The position numbers were made by a program, and so were the translations under genes. DNA of 64,000 nucleotides from Candidatus Mycobacterium methanotrophicum (GTDB lineage: Bacteria; Actinomycetota; Actinomycetes; Mycobacteriales; Mycobacteriaceae): NCBI RefSeq assembly GCF_023515995.1, contig NZ_CP097320.1, forward strand, positions 3,100,001 to 3,164,000, read 5' to 3'. The notes under the pieces were generated by a model. The model saw only the letters and a list, made by a program, of their open reading frames with translations. It did not search any database and had not been told where the DNA came from. Of this stretch, positions 19,763 through 28,401 are shown in pieces. Position 1 is the first letter of the stretch. Each line of letters begins with the position of its first letter.

Positions 19763-20339
19763 TCAACGGTATCCGCGTTTCAGCAAATGACGGGCGCCTG
19801 CGTTCATGGCTTCGGGGCTCGCGATGGCAAAGCCGAACGCGTTAGCCAGTCGGTCGGTGATATTGAAGGCAAGCGCGACCGCTAAGGCGTCCTTGATCCG
19901 TTGGGGAGACACCGAGGCGTCTAAGACAGCTCGGATGTCTTGCGCCGCAATGCTGTTTTGTTCGGTGAGCTTGCCGAGCATGCGCAGCGTCGCGCGGAGT
20001 GGTTCGTCGATCGGCGCGGCATCCAGATCGGCTAGCGCGCTGGCGACCTTCGTTTCGTCGCCGTACCACATCGACGATGTGGCGCTGTGCGCCGAGACGC
20101 AGAATGGGCACTCATTGGCCTTGGAGACGTAGGCGGCCATCAGCTCGCGATCGCCGATCGACCACTCTGACTGTCCGCGCATCGCTTCGTGGGTGAGCGG
20201 GCCACCGCCGTAGAACTTCGGGGCGATAGAGCGCGAGCTTGACGGCGTCGACAACGGGCTGGCCGGAAAAAACCCGGATGAGCGCCAGTATCACCTTGGT
20301 GTGCAAGCGATGACCCCGGTCGAGTATTTCCAGTCTCAT
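19763..20339 (-). pseudogene. AhpD-like carboxymuconolactone decarboxylase family gene, frameshifted
   Basis: One frame starts at ATG 20339 (MRLEILDRGHRLHTKVILALIR) and runs to KLALYRP. The homology then passes to another frame, starting KFYGGGPLTHEAM and ending LLKRGYR at 19763. The joint lies at a CCCC run near 20222; one C fewer would restore LYRPKFYGG. The second frame carries the AhpD-type redox motif ECPFCVSAH. The gene overlaps the upstream one by ATGA. It could be a pseudogene or a sequencing error in a homopolymer. Confidence 0.75.
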
Positions 20340-20655
20340 GGTTCAGGCGTTTCTTCGGTTGCGCCGGCCAAGGCTGCCAGTGCGCTGGTGTACTGACGGC
20401 TCGCCTGCCCGACTGCGGCACATACCACGATTTCGAAGATCTGGTCCTCGGTGAGGCCCGCCTCGCCGACGGCGGCGAGATCCTCATCGGTGACTCTCGG
20501 TAGGCGTGGTTAGCCACTTTTTCGACCAGTGTGCGAATGGGCTCGTCGAGGCCGGCATTCTCGAACGCGGCGACCCGCAGCTCGGCTGTCGCTTTTCGGC
20601 TACCATCCCGCACGCGGGCGACGAGCTCGCGATGCAACTGGGCTATCTCGACCAT
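20336..20655 (-). pseudogene. Small AhpD/CMD-like partner gene, frameshifted
   Basis: From ATG 20655 the frame reads MVEIAQLHRELVARVRDG, then ELRVAAFENAGLDEPIRTLVE and KVANHAYR. Near 20505 it must shift to continue as TDEDLAAVGEAGLTEDQIFEI, then VVCAAVGQASRQYTSAL and a stop at 20336. The restored protein has about 105 residues with a helical carboxymuconolactone-decarboxylase-like pattern but no CxxC. Its TGA overlaps the ATG of the AhpD-like gene, so the two formed a translationally coupled pair. Confidence 0.65.
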
Positions 20656-20806
20656 AGGTCCAACCTCCCTCGCGGTACGGTACCGCCGATGAAGTTTGTG
20701 GTGGCAGGGTCCGCAATGCGTCACCGCGGCCCGTGACATTGCCGCTTCGATGACAACATCCGCCGAAAGCGTCGCCCGCGCCGCCGATCTTCTCGAAGCC
20801 GCGGCG

Positions 20807-21454
20807 CTATCCGCCTAATTCGCCGGCGATCCCGCGTTCGATGCCGGCCTGGGTTGTCGCGGGCAATACGATGAGGCCGTCGAGCTCTCTGCGTGCGCGG
20901 TCATAGGCATTCTGGCGTTCCTGCGGCGTTGCAGCGGAGTCGGAGGCCACGCGCAACAGATTTTCAGCGCGGGCAATTCGCTGCTGTCCGTCCTGTGAAA
21001 AGTCATTTCGGCGCTTACGTTTCGCCTCTGACTCAGCGATGTTGAACGCCGTCACATAGTCCTCAACAGCGGCCAAGTAACGCGCCGCCGCGTCGCCGTC
21101 ATCGAGGAGATCTTCGGCTTTGGTCGGGCGCAGGAAGTCTGCCCGCAGTTTGGCTTTGTGAAAGCCGATCGTCAGCGGATTGCGCATGTCGGTCATCAGC
21201 GGGAAATCGAGCAGTCTGGCGAAGTCGAGTTCGTACTCCAGCCAACGGGTGTCTGTTCGGTCGTGCTCTCGAAGCACGCGGGTGAGCGACCGCCATTGGG
21301 CGGCTTGAGTGCCGTCGGTGCGGCCCCGATCGGGGCCAGCTGGGTTGTCGGCTGGGCGCCTATTGCCGGAGAACGCCCGTATCGCCGCGATGATCATGCC
21401 CGCCAGCGGGACGATCACGATGAGAAACTCCGCCAACCGGAACAGCAGGCCCAT
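20807..21454 (-). CDS. Hypothetical protein with one N-terminal membrane helix
   Basis: From ATG 21454 the product has 215 residues. One hydrophobic segment (LAEFLIVIVPLAGMIIAAI, residues about 7-25) anchors a charged soluble domain of about 185 residues, rich in Asp, Glu and Arg and probably helical (ESEAKRKRRNDFSQDG, RIARAENLLRVASD). I do not recognise a named family; similar single-pass proteins occur across mycobacteria. It stands alone on the minus strand between the AhpD-like pair and the DUF1906 gene. Confidence 0.7.
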   Translation of the reverse strand: MGLLFRLAEFLIVIVPLAGMIIAAIRAFSGNRRPADNPAGPDRGRTDGTQAAQWRSLTRVLREHDRTDTRWLEYELDFARLLDFPLMTDMRNPLTIGFHKAKLRADFLRPTKAEDLLDDGDAAARYLAAVEDYVTAFNIAESEAKRKRRNDFSQDGQQRIARAENLLRVASDSAATPQERQNAYDRARRELDGLIVLPATTQAGIERGIAGELGG

Positions 21455-21483
21455 ACGACCAGGATGCCACCGGAATTTGGGAA

Positions 21484-22263
21484 TCATCGCGCAAGGTCCC
21501 ACTGTCCGAAATCGGGAGCAAGGACCTGGTCGACATCGACGTGGATGCCGTCGATCAGCGGACCCGGCTTCGACGCGGTGTTGACCGCACTTTGATAAAG
21601 CACCGCCGCGGGCTCGGGTGAACCGTGAGACCAGGCGCTGGTCTGCCATGCCCAGCTGCGCCCCGCGGTGGTCGACGCGCCGATTACGCCGTCGCCGATT
21701 GCCCATGCGCAGGCGCGGGAATGCCCGTAGATTCCGGTGCGGCTCACGCCCAGCACCGAGGTGATTCCTCGAAACCACTGAACTGCCGGGCCTTTCCAGG
21801 TGTCGAGGTCGATATCCTCGTCAATACTGAAGAAGATCGGTGCTGAACTCGGCCCCCCGGCCGCCGCGTGTAGCCGCAAGGCAGTCCGGGCGTCCGCCAC
21901 GCCGCCGTCATACCCGCGGGTGAAATCCGACGGATCCGGCCAGCCGGGCTTGCCGTACTGGTAGTTGCTGACGATGTGAAGACCCGCTGCTCGCGCCGCA
22001 TCCGCAAATTCACGGGTGACGGGCTTGAAATCGAAGTTTGCGCCAGGCCGCGACTCCGATACATAGACCACGGCCCCGTCATAACCCGCGGACTTGATTC
22101 GATCCGGCTGAACCAGCCGCTCAGTGAAATCGATCAGCTTCATGTCGGCAGCCGACGCCTGCTGCTGGACCAGTGGCGTGGCCAGCGGCCCCAGGCCGAG
22201 CGCAACCGGCACCAATGCAAACTTGATGGCGTCGCGGCGCGAAACGGATCGCTGGCTGTTCAC
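21484..22263 (-). CDS. Tat-exported DUF1906 (GH25-like) protein, Rv2525c family
   Basis: From the GTG at 22263 (VNSQRSVSRRDAIKFALVP) the product has 259 residues. It begins with a twin-arginine signal (SRRDAIKF) ending near ASA. The mature part is a DUF1906 barrel: GYDGAVVYVSESRPG, IVSNYQYGKPGW, PIFFSIDEDID and a C-terminal VDVDQVLAPDFGQW. Rv2525c of M. tuberculosis is a Tat substrate of this family with a glycoside-hydrolase-like fold and a proposed cell-wall role. The frame is open far upstream, but the Tat signal fixes the start. Confidence 0.87.
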   Translation of the reverse strand: MNSQRSVSRRDAIKFALVPVALGLGPLATPLVQQQASAADMKLIDFTERLVQPDRIKSAGYDGAVVYVSESRPGANFDFKPVTREFADAARAAGLHIVSNYQYGKPGWPDPSDFTRGYDGGVADARTALRLHAAAGGPSSAPIFFSIDEDIDLDTWKGPAVQWFRGITSVLGVSRTGIYGHSRACAWAIGDGVIGASTTAGRSWAWQTSAWSHGSPEPAAVLYQSAVNTASKPGPLIDGIHVDVDQVLAPDFGQWDLAR

Positions 22264-22560
22264 GGGCTCAGTGGGTAAACAGAGCAGTCGCGCTCCAGGC
22301 TTTTCTGCCCGGGTGCCGTGGATTCTGGCTGGGGCACCCATACAACCGGTCGCATGAACATCGGCAAGCGCCGAAAACGGTTGGCGGCCATCAGCAGAGG
22401 TTGGACATCGAGCGAGCGCCAGCCCAGATCTTCGAAGTAGGCCAACCCGTTCTCGGGCGCGAACTCGAACGGCGCATTCTGCAGCATGCCGGCCACCTTC
22501 TTGTTCATCATCTTTTTCAGGCCAGGCCCGGCGAAGTCGAGCATCCACCAAGTCACCTCC
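22260..22560 (-). pseudogene. C-terminal remnant of a SAM-dependent methyltransferase
   Basis: The frame reads EVTWWMLDFAGPGLKKMM, FEFAPENGLAYFEDLGWRSLD, RFRRLPMFMRPVVWVPQP and ends 4 bp into the DUF1906 gene. This matches the C-terminal third of a class I methyltransferase of the TIGR00027-like mycobacterial group. The SAM-binding N-terminal part is missing upstream of about 22560, where the opposite strand carries another methyltransferase remnant. Confidence 0.6.
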
Positions 22561-22685
22561 GGTGCAACGCCGTCCACCGGGCAGTATCCGAAACGTGGGT
22601 GATGTAGTGCCCAGTCTCTGACATACGTTGCGTTATAGCACCGACCGCTGGTGGAAACAGGTCGGGGTCGTGTAGATCGAGTCCT

Positions 22686-23410
22686 GTGGACGATCCGGCC
22701 GTCAGGTCTTTCGGTGCGCTCCGCGAAGCGATAGCCCGGCGGTTGTATCGCCGATCGGTGGCCGTGGGGCAAATCACGGTGCCGGCCGAACCCAGCTTGA
22801 TCGACGAAGTACGTCAAGATGTGCGACAACCTGTTTGTCAGCGTCGGCGTCCAGTACTCCCCCGAGGAATTCGCTCAGCTGAGGACGGTGCTATACAGCC
22901 AATTGCAGGAGGCCTACCGGACCTCGTCACGTTCCAACATTGTCATCTCGTTTCGTGCGCCGTTCGGCTCGGCCCTGAATTATCGAGCCAACGTGGAATC
23001 GGTGACGATCGCCGGCGCGTACGACGGCTGGGTGGGAAATCGCGAGGGATCGCTGTTCGGCATCGAACCGGACGCGCGGGTGTCGGCGCTAGCCGGCGAA
23101 ACCGCCGAAGCTCGCCCACATCATCCGATCGGAGGCGAACGCGAATCCCTCGACGTCCGCGTCATCGAGCGTGATGTGTTCGCGACGTTGGACGGTATCC
23201 CCTGCGACTATCAGCGGATTGTGGCCTCCGAGTTGGCGCCCGACTTCCGGACGACGCAGCAGCTGCGCGGCCTGTTCGAACTCGCCGCCGCGCATTGCCT
23301 GGCCCCCGGCGGGCGACTGTTGTTCAACACTTTCGCGCCACGAGAAGGTTATGTTCCCGACGATGCCGCCCGTGAACTCGGCCAGCAGTGCAGCACCATG
23401 ATTTTCACCT
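22686..23410 (+). pseudogene. SAM-dependent methyltransferase gene, frameshifted and lacking motif I
   Basis: The N-terminal part starts near 22686 (DDPAVRSFGALREAIARRLY). It shifts frame near 22815, where one extra G separates SLIDE from YVKMCDNLFVSVGV. Homology continues through NYRANVESVTIAGAYDGWVG. Around 23095 about 30 codons, including the glycine-rich SAM motif, are missing; the text jumps from ALAGETAE to ESLDVRVIERDVFATLD. It continues through LAPGGRLLFNTF and LGQQCSTMIFT. At about 23410 it is fused in frame to an alpha/beta hydrolase. The gene cannot encode an active enzyme. Confidence 0.7.
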
Positions 23411-24085
23411 GCTACCTCGCCGTCAGCCCGTTCATGCGCGGCTACGACCCCACAGCGATCCCGGATCACGACGCAGATCAAGAGACCTCGGCTCGTGATC
23501 CACTTGCGTTGATTGAGGCACTCGGTGCCCGTGACGCCGCCGTCATCGGCCACGATTGGGGAGCTTCGGCCGCCTACGGCGCCGCGGCACTCGATCCCGA
23601 TCAAGTGAAAAAGCTGTTGGTCATTGGCATTCCGCACCCGGGGGCGTTGAAACCGTCGCTCAAGAAGCTGTGGGGTGTCCGCCACTTTTGTGGCATACAA
23701 GCTGCCCGGGGCGCCGAAACGCTTTGCGCGCAATGACTTTGCGGCACTTCCCGCGATTTATCGATGATGGTCGCCGGACTGGACTCCCGAGCAGGAGGAG
23801 TTCGACGCCCTTCGCGCGAGCTTCTCGAACCCGGCGAGCTTGAACGCCGCATTCGGCTACTACCGGAAGCTCTCGCCAATACCGGGCGCGTCGCTACGGG
23901 CGCGGATCACCGTGCCGACGGTGGTCTTTGCCGGGCTTACTGATCCAATCGTCATACCGTCGGACTACCGAGGCGCTGCCCGGACGTTCGAAAGCGACTA
24001 CGTCGTCGAAGAAGTGCCCGGCGGCCACTTCATGCATCGGGAGCACGCCGGCGTGTTCGCCGAACGGCTGCTGGCTCACCTATAA
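23411..24085 (+). pseudogene. Alpha/beta hydrolase (epoxide hydrolase-like), 5' deleted, frameshifted and stopped
   Basis: The piece begins inside the fold (SPFMRGYDPTAIPD). It keeps the nucleophile elbow GHDWGAS, then reaches WGVRHF. An extra T in TTTT near 23690 shifts the frame. The next frame (VAYKLPGAPKRFARNDFAAL) is interrupted by a TGA at 23765-23767. It then runs on with DWTPEQEEFDALRA to the catalytic-His region PGGHFMHREHAGVF and stops at 24085. The N-terminal about 60 residues with the oxyanion loop are replaced by the methyltransferase remnant. Confidence 0.75.
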
Positions 24086-24276
24086 CGTGAGCCAGCCGGC
24101 TGCTATCGTGCTGTGTGCCTATGCCCGAGGTGACTTCTCTGACGGTTGGGAGGAAAGCGACGGCCGAACATGACCGCACCCTATGCAACGACACCGACAA
24201 AACCCGCCAGGCCACGTTATTCACGGGTCCCGATCCCCCCGACGGCTGAAGCGGCCAGTCCCCTCGGCGCGTACTG

Positions 24277-25077
24277 ATGGATCGTCGCTCGATGATGTTG
24301 ATGACCGGGTTCGGCTTGCTGGCAGCCGCGGCCCCGCTTCCCGAGGCCCGCGCGTATCCCTGGCCACCGACGGCCCCAGCAGGTTCCTACCTTTTCCACG
24401 ACGAGTTTGACGGTCCGGCCGGTTCGGCGCCAGATTCGTCCAAGTGGGCGGTGGCGAAAGCCCGCGAGACGATCAAGGACCCGACGTACTGGGAGCAGCC
24501 GGAGAACATCGGGCAGTACCGCGACGATCGCCACAACGTTTTCCTCGACGGCAACTCCAACTTGGTCCTGCGTGCCGCCCAAGACGGACCCACCTACTAC
24601 AGCGGCAAGGTTCAAAGCCTGTGGCGAGGCGGCGTCGGGCACACCTGGGAATCCCGGATCAAGCTCAATTGCCTGACGGCCGGCGCCTGGCCCGCCTACT
24701 GGCTGGGCAATGAAGACCAGGGCGAAATCGACGTCATGGAGTGGTATGGCAACGGCAACTGGCCGTCGGCCACCACCGTTCATGCCAAAGCCAACGGTGG
24801 CGAATGGAAGACGCACAACATCGCGGTGGACAGCGCCTGGCACACCTGGCGCACCCAGTGGGACGACACCGGCATCCGGTTCTGGAAGGACTACGTCGAC
24901 GGCGCGCAACCGTACTTCGACGTGCCGGCGAGTTCGCTACCGGACTGGCCGTTCAACCGGCCGGGCTACACCGCTTTTACCGTGTTCAACCTTGCGGTCG
25001 CCGGTTCCGGCGGCGGCGATCCCGGATCCGGAACCTATCCCGCGGACATGCTGGTCGACTGGATACGTGTCTGGTAA
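24277..25077 (+). CDS. Secreted GH16 family glycosidase (Rv0315-like), copy 1
   Basis: The 266-residue product starts MDRRSMMLMTGFGLLAAAA, a twin-arginine-like signal ending near ARA. The mature domain is a GH16 jelly roll: FHDEFDGPAG at the start, a carbohydrate-binding NVFLDGNSNLVLRA region, and the catalytic GEIDVMEWYG with the E-x-D-x-x-E pattern. M. tuberculosis Rv0315 is annotated as a beta-1,3-glucanase precursor and is a secreted immunogenic protein. The substrate is uncertain. A paralogue lies at 27564-28394. Confidence 0.87.
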   Translation: MDRRSMMLMTGFGLLAAAAPLPEARAYPWPPTAPAGSYLFHDEFDGPAGSAPDSSKWAVAKARETIKDPTYWEQPENIGQYRDDRHNVFLDGNSNLVLRAAQDGPTYYSGKVQSLWRGGVGHTWESRIKLNCLTAGAWPAYWLGNEDQGEIDVMEWYGNGNWPSATTVHAKANGGEWKTHNIAVDSAWHTWRTQWDDTGIRFWKDYVDGAQPYFDVPASSLPDWPFNRPGYTAFTVFNLAVAGSGGGDPGSGTYPADMLVDWIRVW

Positions 25078-25109
25078 GGCCGGACGCGTCCCGTCGCCAG
25101 ATCAGCCGC

Positions 25110-25448
25110 TCAGTAGTTGTTGCAGCTGGTGGCGATTTGGCCGATCAGGCCGATGTATTGCGCAGCCCCAGGCATGCCCGAGGCCTGCTGAGCCATCTGC
25201 GCGCGCTGAGGCGGCGGTGAGGCGAGGAAGGAACGCAACCAGCCCTGCGCCATCGGCGACGAATTGAACTTCGCTGCGGCGGCCGGCGATTGCGCATTCA
25301 GGGCCGCAACTACCTGCGGGTAACTGCAGGTCGTGTTGATTGCCGGATCAAGAGCGGGGTCTGCGGAGGCGACCCCGGCACCAGCAACCAACAACAACGC
25401 CAGAGCGCCGACTGCAGCAGCCAGCTTAGTGAACGACCGCGTGACCAT
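25110..25448 (-). CDS. Secreted TB8.4-like (Rv1174c) hemophore-related protein
   Basis: This 112-residue protein has a signal peptide (hydrophobic ALALLLVAGAGVASA, cut near ASA-DP). A small mature domain reads INTTCSYPQVVAALNAQ, then AKFNSSPMAQGWLRSFLA, and ends IATSCNNY. The two Cys residues probably form a disulfide. It closely matches the M. tuberculosis low-molecular-weight T-cell antigen TB8.4 (110 residues, same CNNY ending). The family is grouped with the Rv0203 haem carrier, but haem binding here is not shown. Confidence 0.87.
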   Translation of the reverse strand: MVTRSFTKLAAAVGALALLLVAGAGVASADPALDPAINTTCSYPQVVAALNAQSPAAAAKFNSSPMAQGWLRSFLASPPPQRAQMAQQASGMPGAAQYIGLIGQIATSCNNY

Positions 25449-25598
25449 ATGTGGGCACCTTCCAAGCTATGTACCGCCGGACTTCGGCGCAGAGGCCACC
25501 AGTTTACCGGAACTGATGGAGGCGCGGCTCGCTCAAAGACTTGGCGGCGTTGCGCGGAGCCGAGAATGCTGCGGCCCGGCGCGGACTAATGTCTGGTC

Positions 25599-26918
25599 AT
25601 GGACGACACGACCAAGCCGTCTGTCATGCGCCCGACCCGCAATCTGGCGGTGGATTTCTACCGCGTATCGGGCGTAGTCCTGATCGTGCTGGGCCACTGG
25701 CTCGCCGGGTCGGTGACCTATCACGACGGCCATTTCGGTCGCCAGAACCCTCTGGTCGACATGCCCTGGACTCAATGGCTGACGTGGCCTTTCCAGGCCG
25801 TGCCGACATTCTTCCTGGTCGCCGGCTACGCCGGCGCGGTGTCCTGGGACCATCGGCGTGATGCCGAGGGAATGGCGCGTCAGACGTGGGTGCGACATCG
25901 ACTTGCCCGGGTGCTCGGACCGACAACCGTCTACGTCGCGCTGATTTCGGCGGTTGTGGTTGTCCTGGAGCTGCGCCACGTCGGCGGGTCCACACTGGAA
26001 TACGCCGGTTGGGCAGTGGCGATGCATCTGTGGTTCCTCGCCGTCTATCTGGTGGTGGTTTCCTTGACGCCGGTTGCGATTGCCGCACAACGGCGTTGGG
26101 GACTGTTGGTGCCGGCGGTGCTCGCGGTGGGAGTCGTTGCGGTCGACGCCGTCTCGCTCGGCGGCCACTTCCCCTACCTGCGACCGCTGAATTACCTGCT
26201 GTGCTGGGGCGCGCTGTATCAGCTCGGAATCGCTTGGCGCGACGGGCTATTAGTCGGCCGCCGACCCGTGCTGCTCGCCGGTGGATCGACCGTCGCGCTG
26301 GCGCTGCTGATCCTTGCGGGCCCCTATCCGGTCAGCATGATCGGCGTGCCGGGCCAACCCGTGCAGAACTCCGACCCGCCCTCGGTGGCAATGCTGGCGT
26401 TTGCTTGCACGCAAGCAGGACTGGTGATAATCATTGCGCCCGCGCTCAACCGTGCGCTGCGCGCCGGTTTTGTCCAGCGGATACTGTCGATAGCCAATAG
26501 CAACGTGATGGCTCTTTACCTGTGGCACATGATTCCGGTCGTGATCGTGGCGATGGTCGGCTACCCCGCCCGACTCTTGCCCCAACCGATCGAGGGCACG
26601 GCGCAGTGGTGGCTAGCCCGGCTGGCATGGGTGGTCGTCCTCAGCCTGGTGACAGCGGCCGAGATGGTGCTGTTGTACTGGGGCCGGCGCGTTTGCGCGG
26701 CGCCGCTCGCCATCCTCGAGACGCCGCTGCCCGATCGGCGGGCCGAACCGATCATGCTGGCGGGTGCCGCGACGGCGGCCTACGGCCTGGCGTTTATCGC
26801 CGCGAAAGGGTTCGCTCCCGATGGGCATTTTCCGTGGCTGACCGTGTTGATTTTTGCCGTCGGCGTGCTGCTGGTGGCGCTTGGGCCGGTAGAGGTCCGC
26901 GAGCCGCGACGCTATTAG
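25599..26918 (+). CDS. Acyltransferase-3 family membrane protein
   Basis: The 439-residue integral membrane protein has about ten hydrophobic helices. It begins with the family pattern [21 protein letters not shown], where the His of the GHW motif is expected to be catalytic. Later signatures are [16 protein letters not shown] and [11 protein letters not shown]. These proteins transfer acyl groups to glycans or lipids across the membrane. Its 3' end overlaps the convergent tpx gene by 4 bp. The substrate is unknown. Confidence 0.85.
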   Translation: MDDTTKPSVMRPTRNLAVDFYRVSGVVLIVLGHWLAGSVTYHDGHFGRQNPLVDMPWTQWLTWPFQAVPTFFLVAGYAGAVSWDHRRDAEGMARQTWVRHRLARVLGPTTVYVALISAVVVVLELRHVGGSTLEYAGWAVAMHLWFLAVYLVVVSLTPVAIAAQRRWGLLVPAVLAVGVVAVDAVSLGGHFPYLRPLNYLLCWGALYQLGIAWRDGLLVGRRPVLLAGGSTVALALLILAGPYPVSMIGVPGQPVQNSDPPSVAMLAFACTQAGLVIIIAPALNRALRAGFVQRILSIANSNVMALYLWHMIPVVIVAMVGYPARLLPQPIEGTAQWWLARLAWVVVLSLVTAAEMVLLYWGRRVCAAPLAILETPLPDRRAEPIMLAGAATAAYGLAFIAAKGFAPDGHFPWLTVLIFAVGVLLVALGPVEVREPRRY

Positions 26919-27415
26919 GCCGCGCTGAGCGCAGCCAGTGCCGCATCGTAATTGGGCTCGTTGGCAATCTCTGGCACCAGCTCCGAGTAGGCGACGTTAC
27001 CGTCGGCGCCGATCACCACGACGGCCCGGGCCAGCAGCCCCGCGAACGGACCGTCGGCGATGGTGAGGCCGTAGTCCTGCCCGAAGCTGTCACGGAACGC
27101 CGACGCAGTCTTCACGTTCTCGATGCCCTCGGCACCGCAGAACCGCGCCTGCGCGAACGGCAGGTCTTTGGACACGCACAGCACGGACAGCCCGCTTGCG
27201 GCGGCGCGTTCGTTGAAGGTGCGCACGCTGGCGGCGCATACCGGTGTGTCGATTGATGGAAAGATGTTCAACAACAGAGGCTTACCGCCGAACTGGTCGT
27301 TGCTGACTGGTGACAGGTCGGATCCGGTGAGAGTGAAGGCAGGAGCCGGGGATCCGACGGCAGGCAACTCGCCAACGGTATTGATCGGGTTTGAACGCAA
27401 GGTTATCTGTGCCAT
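26915..27415 (-). CDS. tpx: Thiol peroxidase Tpx
   Basis: Tpx is an atypical two-Cys peroxiredoxin that reduces H2O2 and lipid hydroperoxides with thioredoxin. The protein has 166 residues. Peroxidatic Cys60 lies in [15 protein letters not shown], the resolving Cys93 in FCGAEG and a third Cys is at 80, the same three positions as in M. tuberculosis Tpx (Rv1932). It is cytoplasmic and intact, and converges on the acyltransferase gene. Confidence 0.95.
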   Translation of the reverse strand: MAQITLRSNPINTVGELPAVGSPAPAFTLTGSDLSPVSNDQFGGKPLLLNIFPSIDTPVCAASVRTFNERAAASGLSVLCVSKDLPFAQARFCGAEGIENVKTASAFRDSFGQDYGLTIADGPFAGLLARAVVVIGADGNVAYSELVPEIANEPNYDAALAALSAA

Positions 27416-27563
27416 CCGGACAGTCTGCCAAGCTCGCCAGGCCAGCCTGAGGCCGGGCCGGTGTCAGCCGTAACAGACCGCTCACGCCCAGCTCGACAAG
27501 ACCGAATTGCGCCTCGTGCGCGTGCGGCCAGGCCGTCTCCTATATCGTCGAATTGTGCCGGAC

Positions 27564-28394
27564 ATGAATCGACGCAACATGTTGTTGACGACGGGGATGG
27601 GCATGCTTGTCGCTGCAGCCGCAGGCCGCATCCCGGAAGCGCACGCTAACCCGATGCATGCGGCGCCGCCGACAGCGCCCGCAGCGGGACCCGCCGGGCC
27701 GTATATCTTCCAGGACGAGTTTGACGGTCCTGCCGGCCAAGGCCCCGATCTGTCGAAATGGACGGTACAGACCTGGCAGGAGGACGTATATCCGCCGGTC
27801 GAGGGGATATACCGCGCTCAAAACGTGTTCCTCGACGGTAATTCCAATCTCGTCCTTCAGGCCAGCAAGGAAAATGATCAATACTTCAGCGGCAAATTAC
27901 GCGGCAATTGGCGGGGCCAAATCGGTACCACCTGGGAATCGCGGATAAAGCTGGATTGTTTGTACCCGGGGCTTTGGCCGTCATTCTGGACTGTCAACGA
28001 GGATCCGGTACCAGACGGCGAGGTCGACATCTTCGAGTGGTACGGCAACGGCCAATGGGCCCCGGGCACCACGGTCCATGCGGCATCCAATGGGAAGACC
28101 TGGGAGGGGAAATCGATTCCCGGGATGGTCGACGGCGCTTGGCATACTTGGCAAATGCTTTGGGATACAGACGGTTTCAAATTCTCGCGGGACGGCGCAG
28201 AGTACTTCCACGTTCCGCCGAAGCCGATCCACGTCCACGGTGGTGCGCCGGACGACTTCCGGTGGCCGTTCAACAATCCCGGCTATTGGATGTCTCCGAT
28301 GTTCACGCTTGCGGTCGGCGGGGTTGGTGGGGGTGATCCTGCACTCGGTACCTTCCCGTGCGAAATGCTCGTCGACTACATCCGGGTTTGGTAA
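27564..28394 (+). CDS. Secreted GH16 family glycosidase (Rv0315-like), copy 2
   Basis: From ATG 27564 (MNRRNMLLTTGMG) the product has 276 residues with a twin-arginine-like signal ending near AHA. The GH16 domain mirrors copy 1: FQDEFDGPAG, NVFLDGNSNLVLQA, TWESRIKLDCLYPGLWPSFW, the catalytic GEVDIFEWYG and a C-terminal MLVDYIRVW. A GTG at 27555 is a possible alternative start. Divergence from copy 1 is substantial, so this is not a recent duplication. Both catalytic glutamates are present. Confidence 0.87.
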   Translation: MNRRNMLLTTGMGMLVAAAAGRIPEAHANPMHAAPPTAPAAGPAGPYIFQDEFDGPAGQGPDLSKWTVQTWQEDVYPPVEGIYRAQNVFLDGNSNLVLQASKENDQYFSGKLRGNWRGQIGTTWESRIKLDCLYPGLWPSFWTVNEDPVPDGEVDIFEWYGNGQWAPGTTVHAASNGKTWEGKSIPGMVDGAWHTWQMLWDTDGFKFSRDGAEYFHVPPKPIHVHGGAPDDFRWPFNNPGYWMSPMFTLAVGGVGGGDPALGTFPCEMLVDYIRVW

Positions 28395-28401
28395 CCGGCC
28401 G

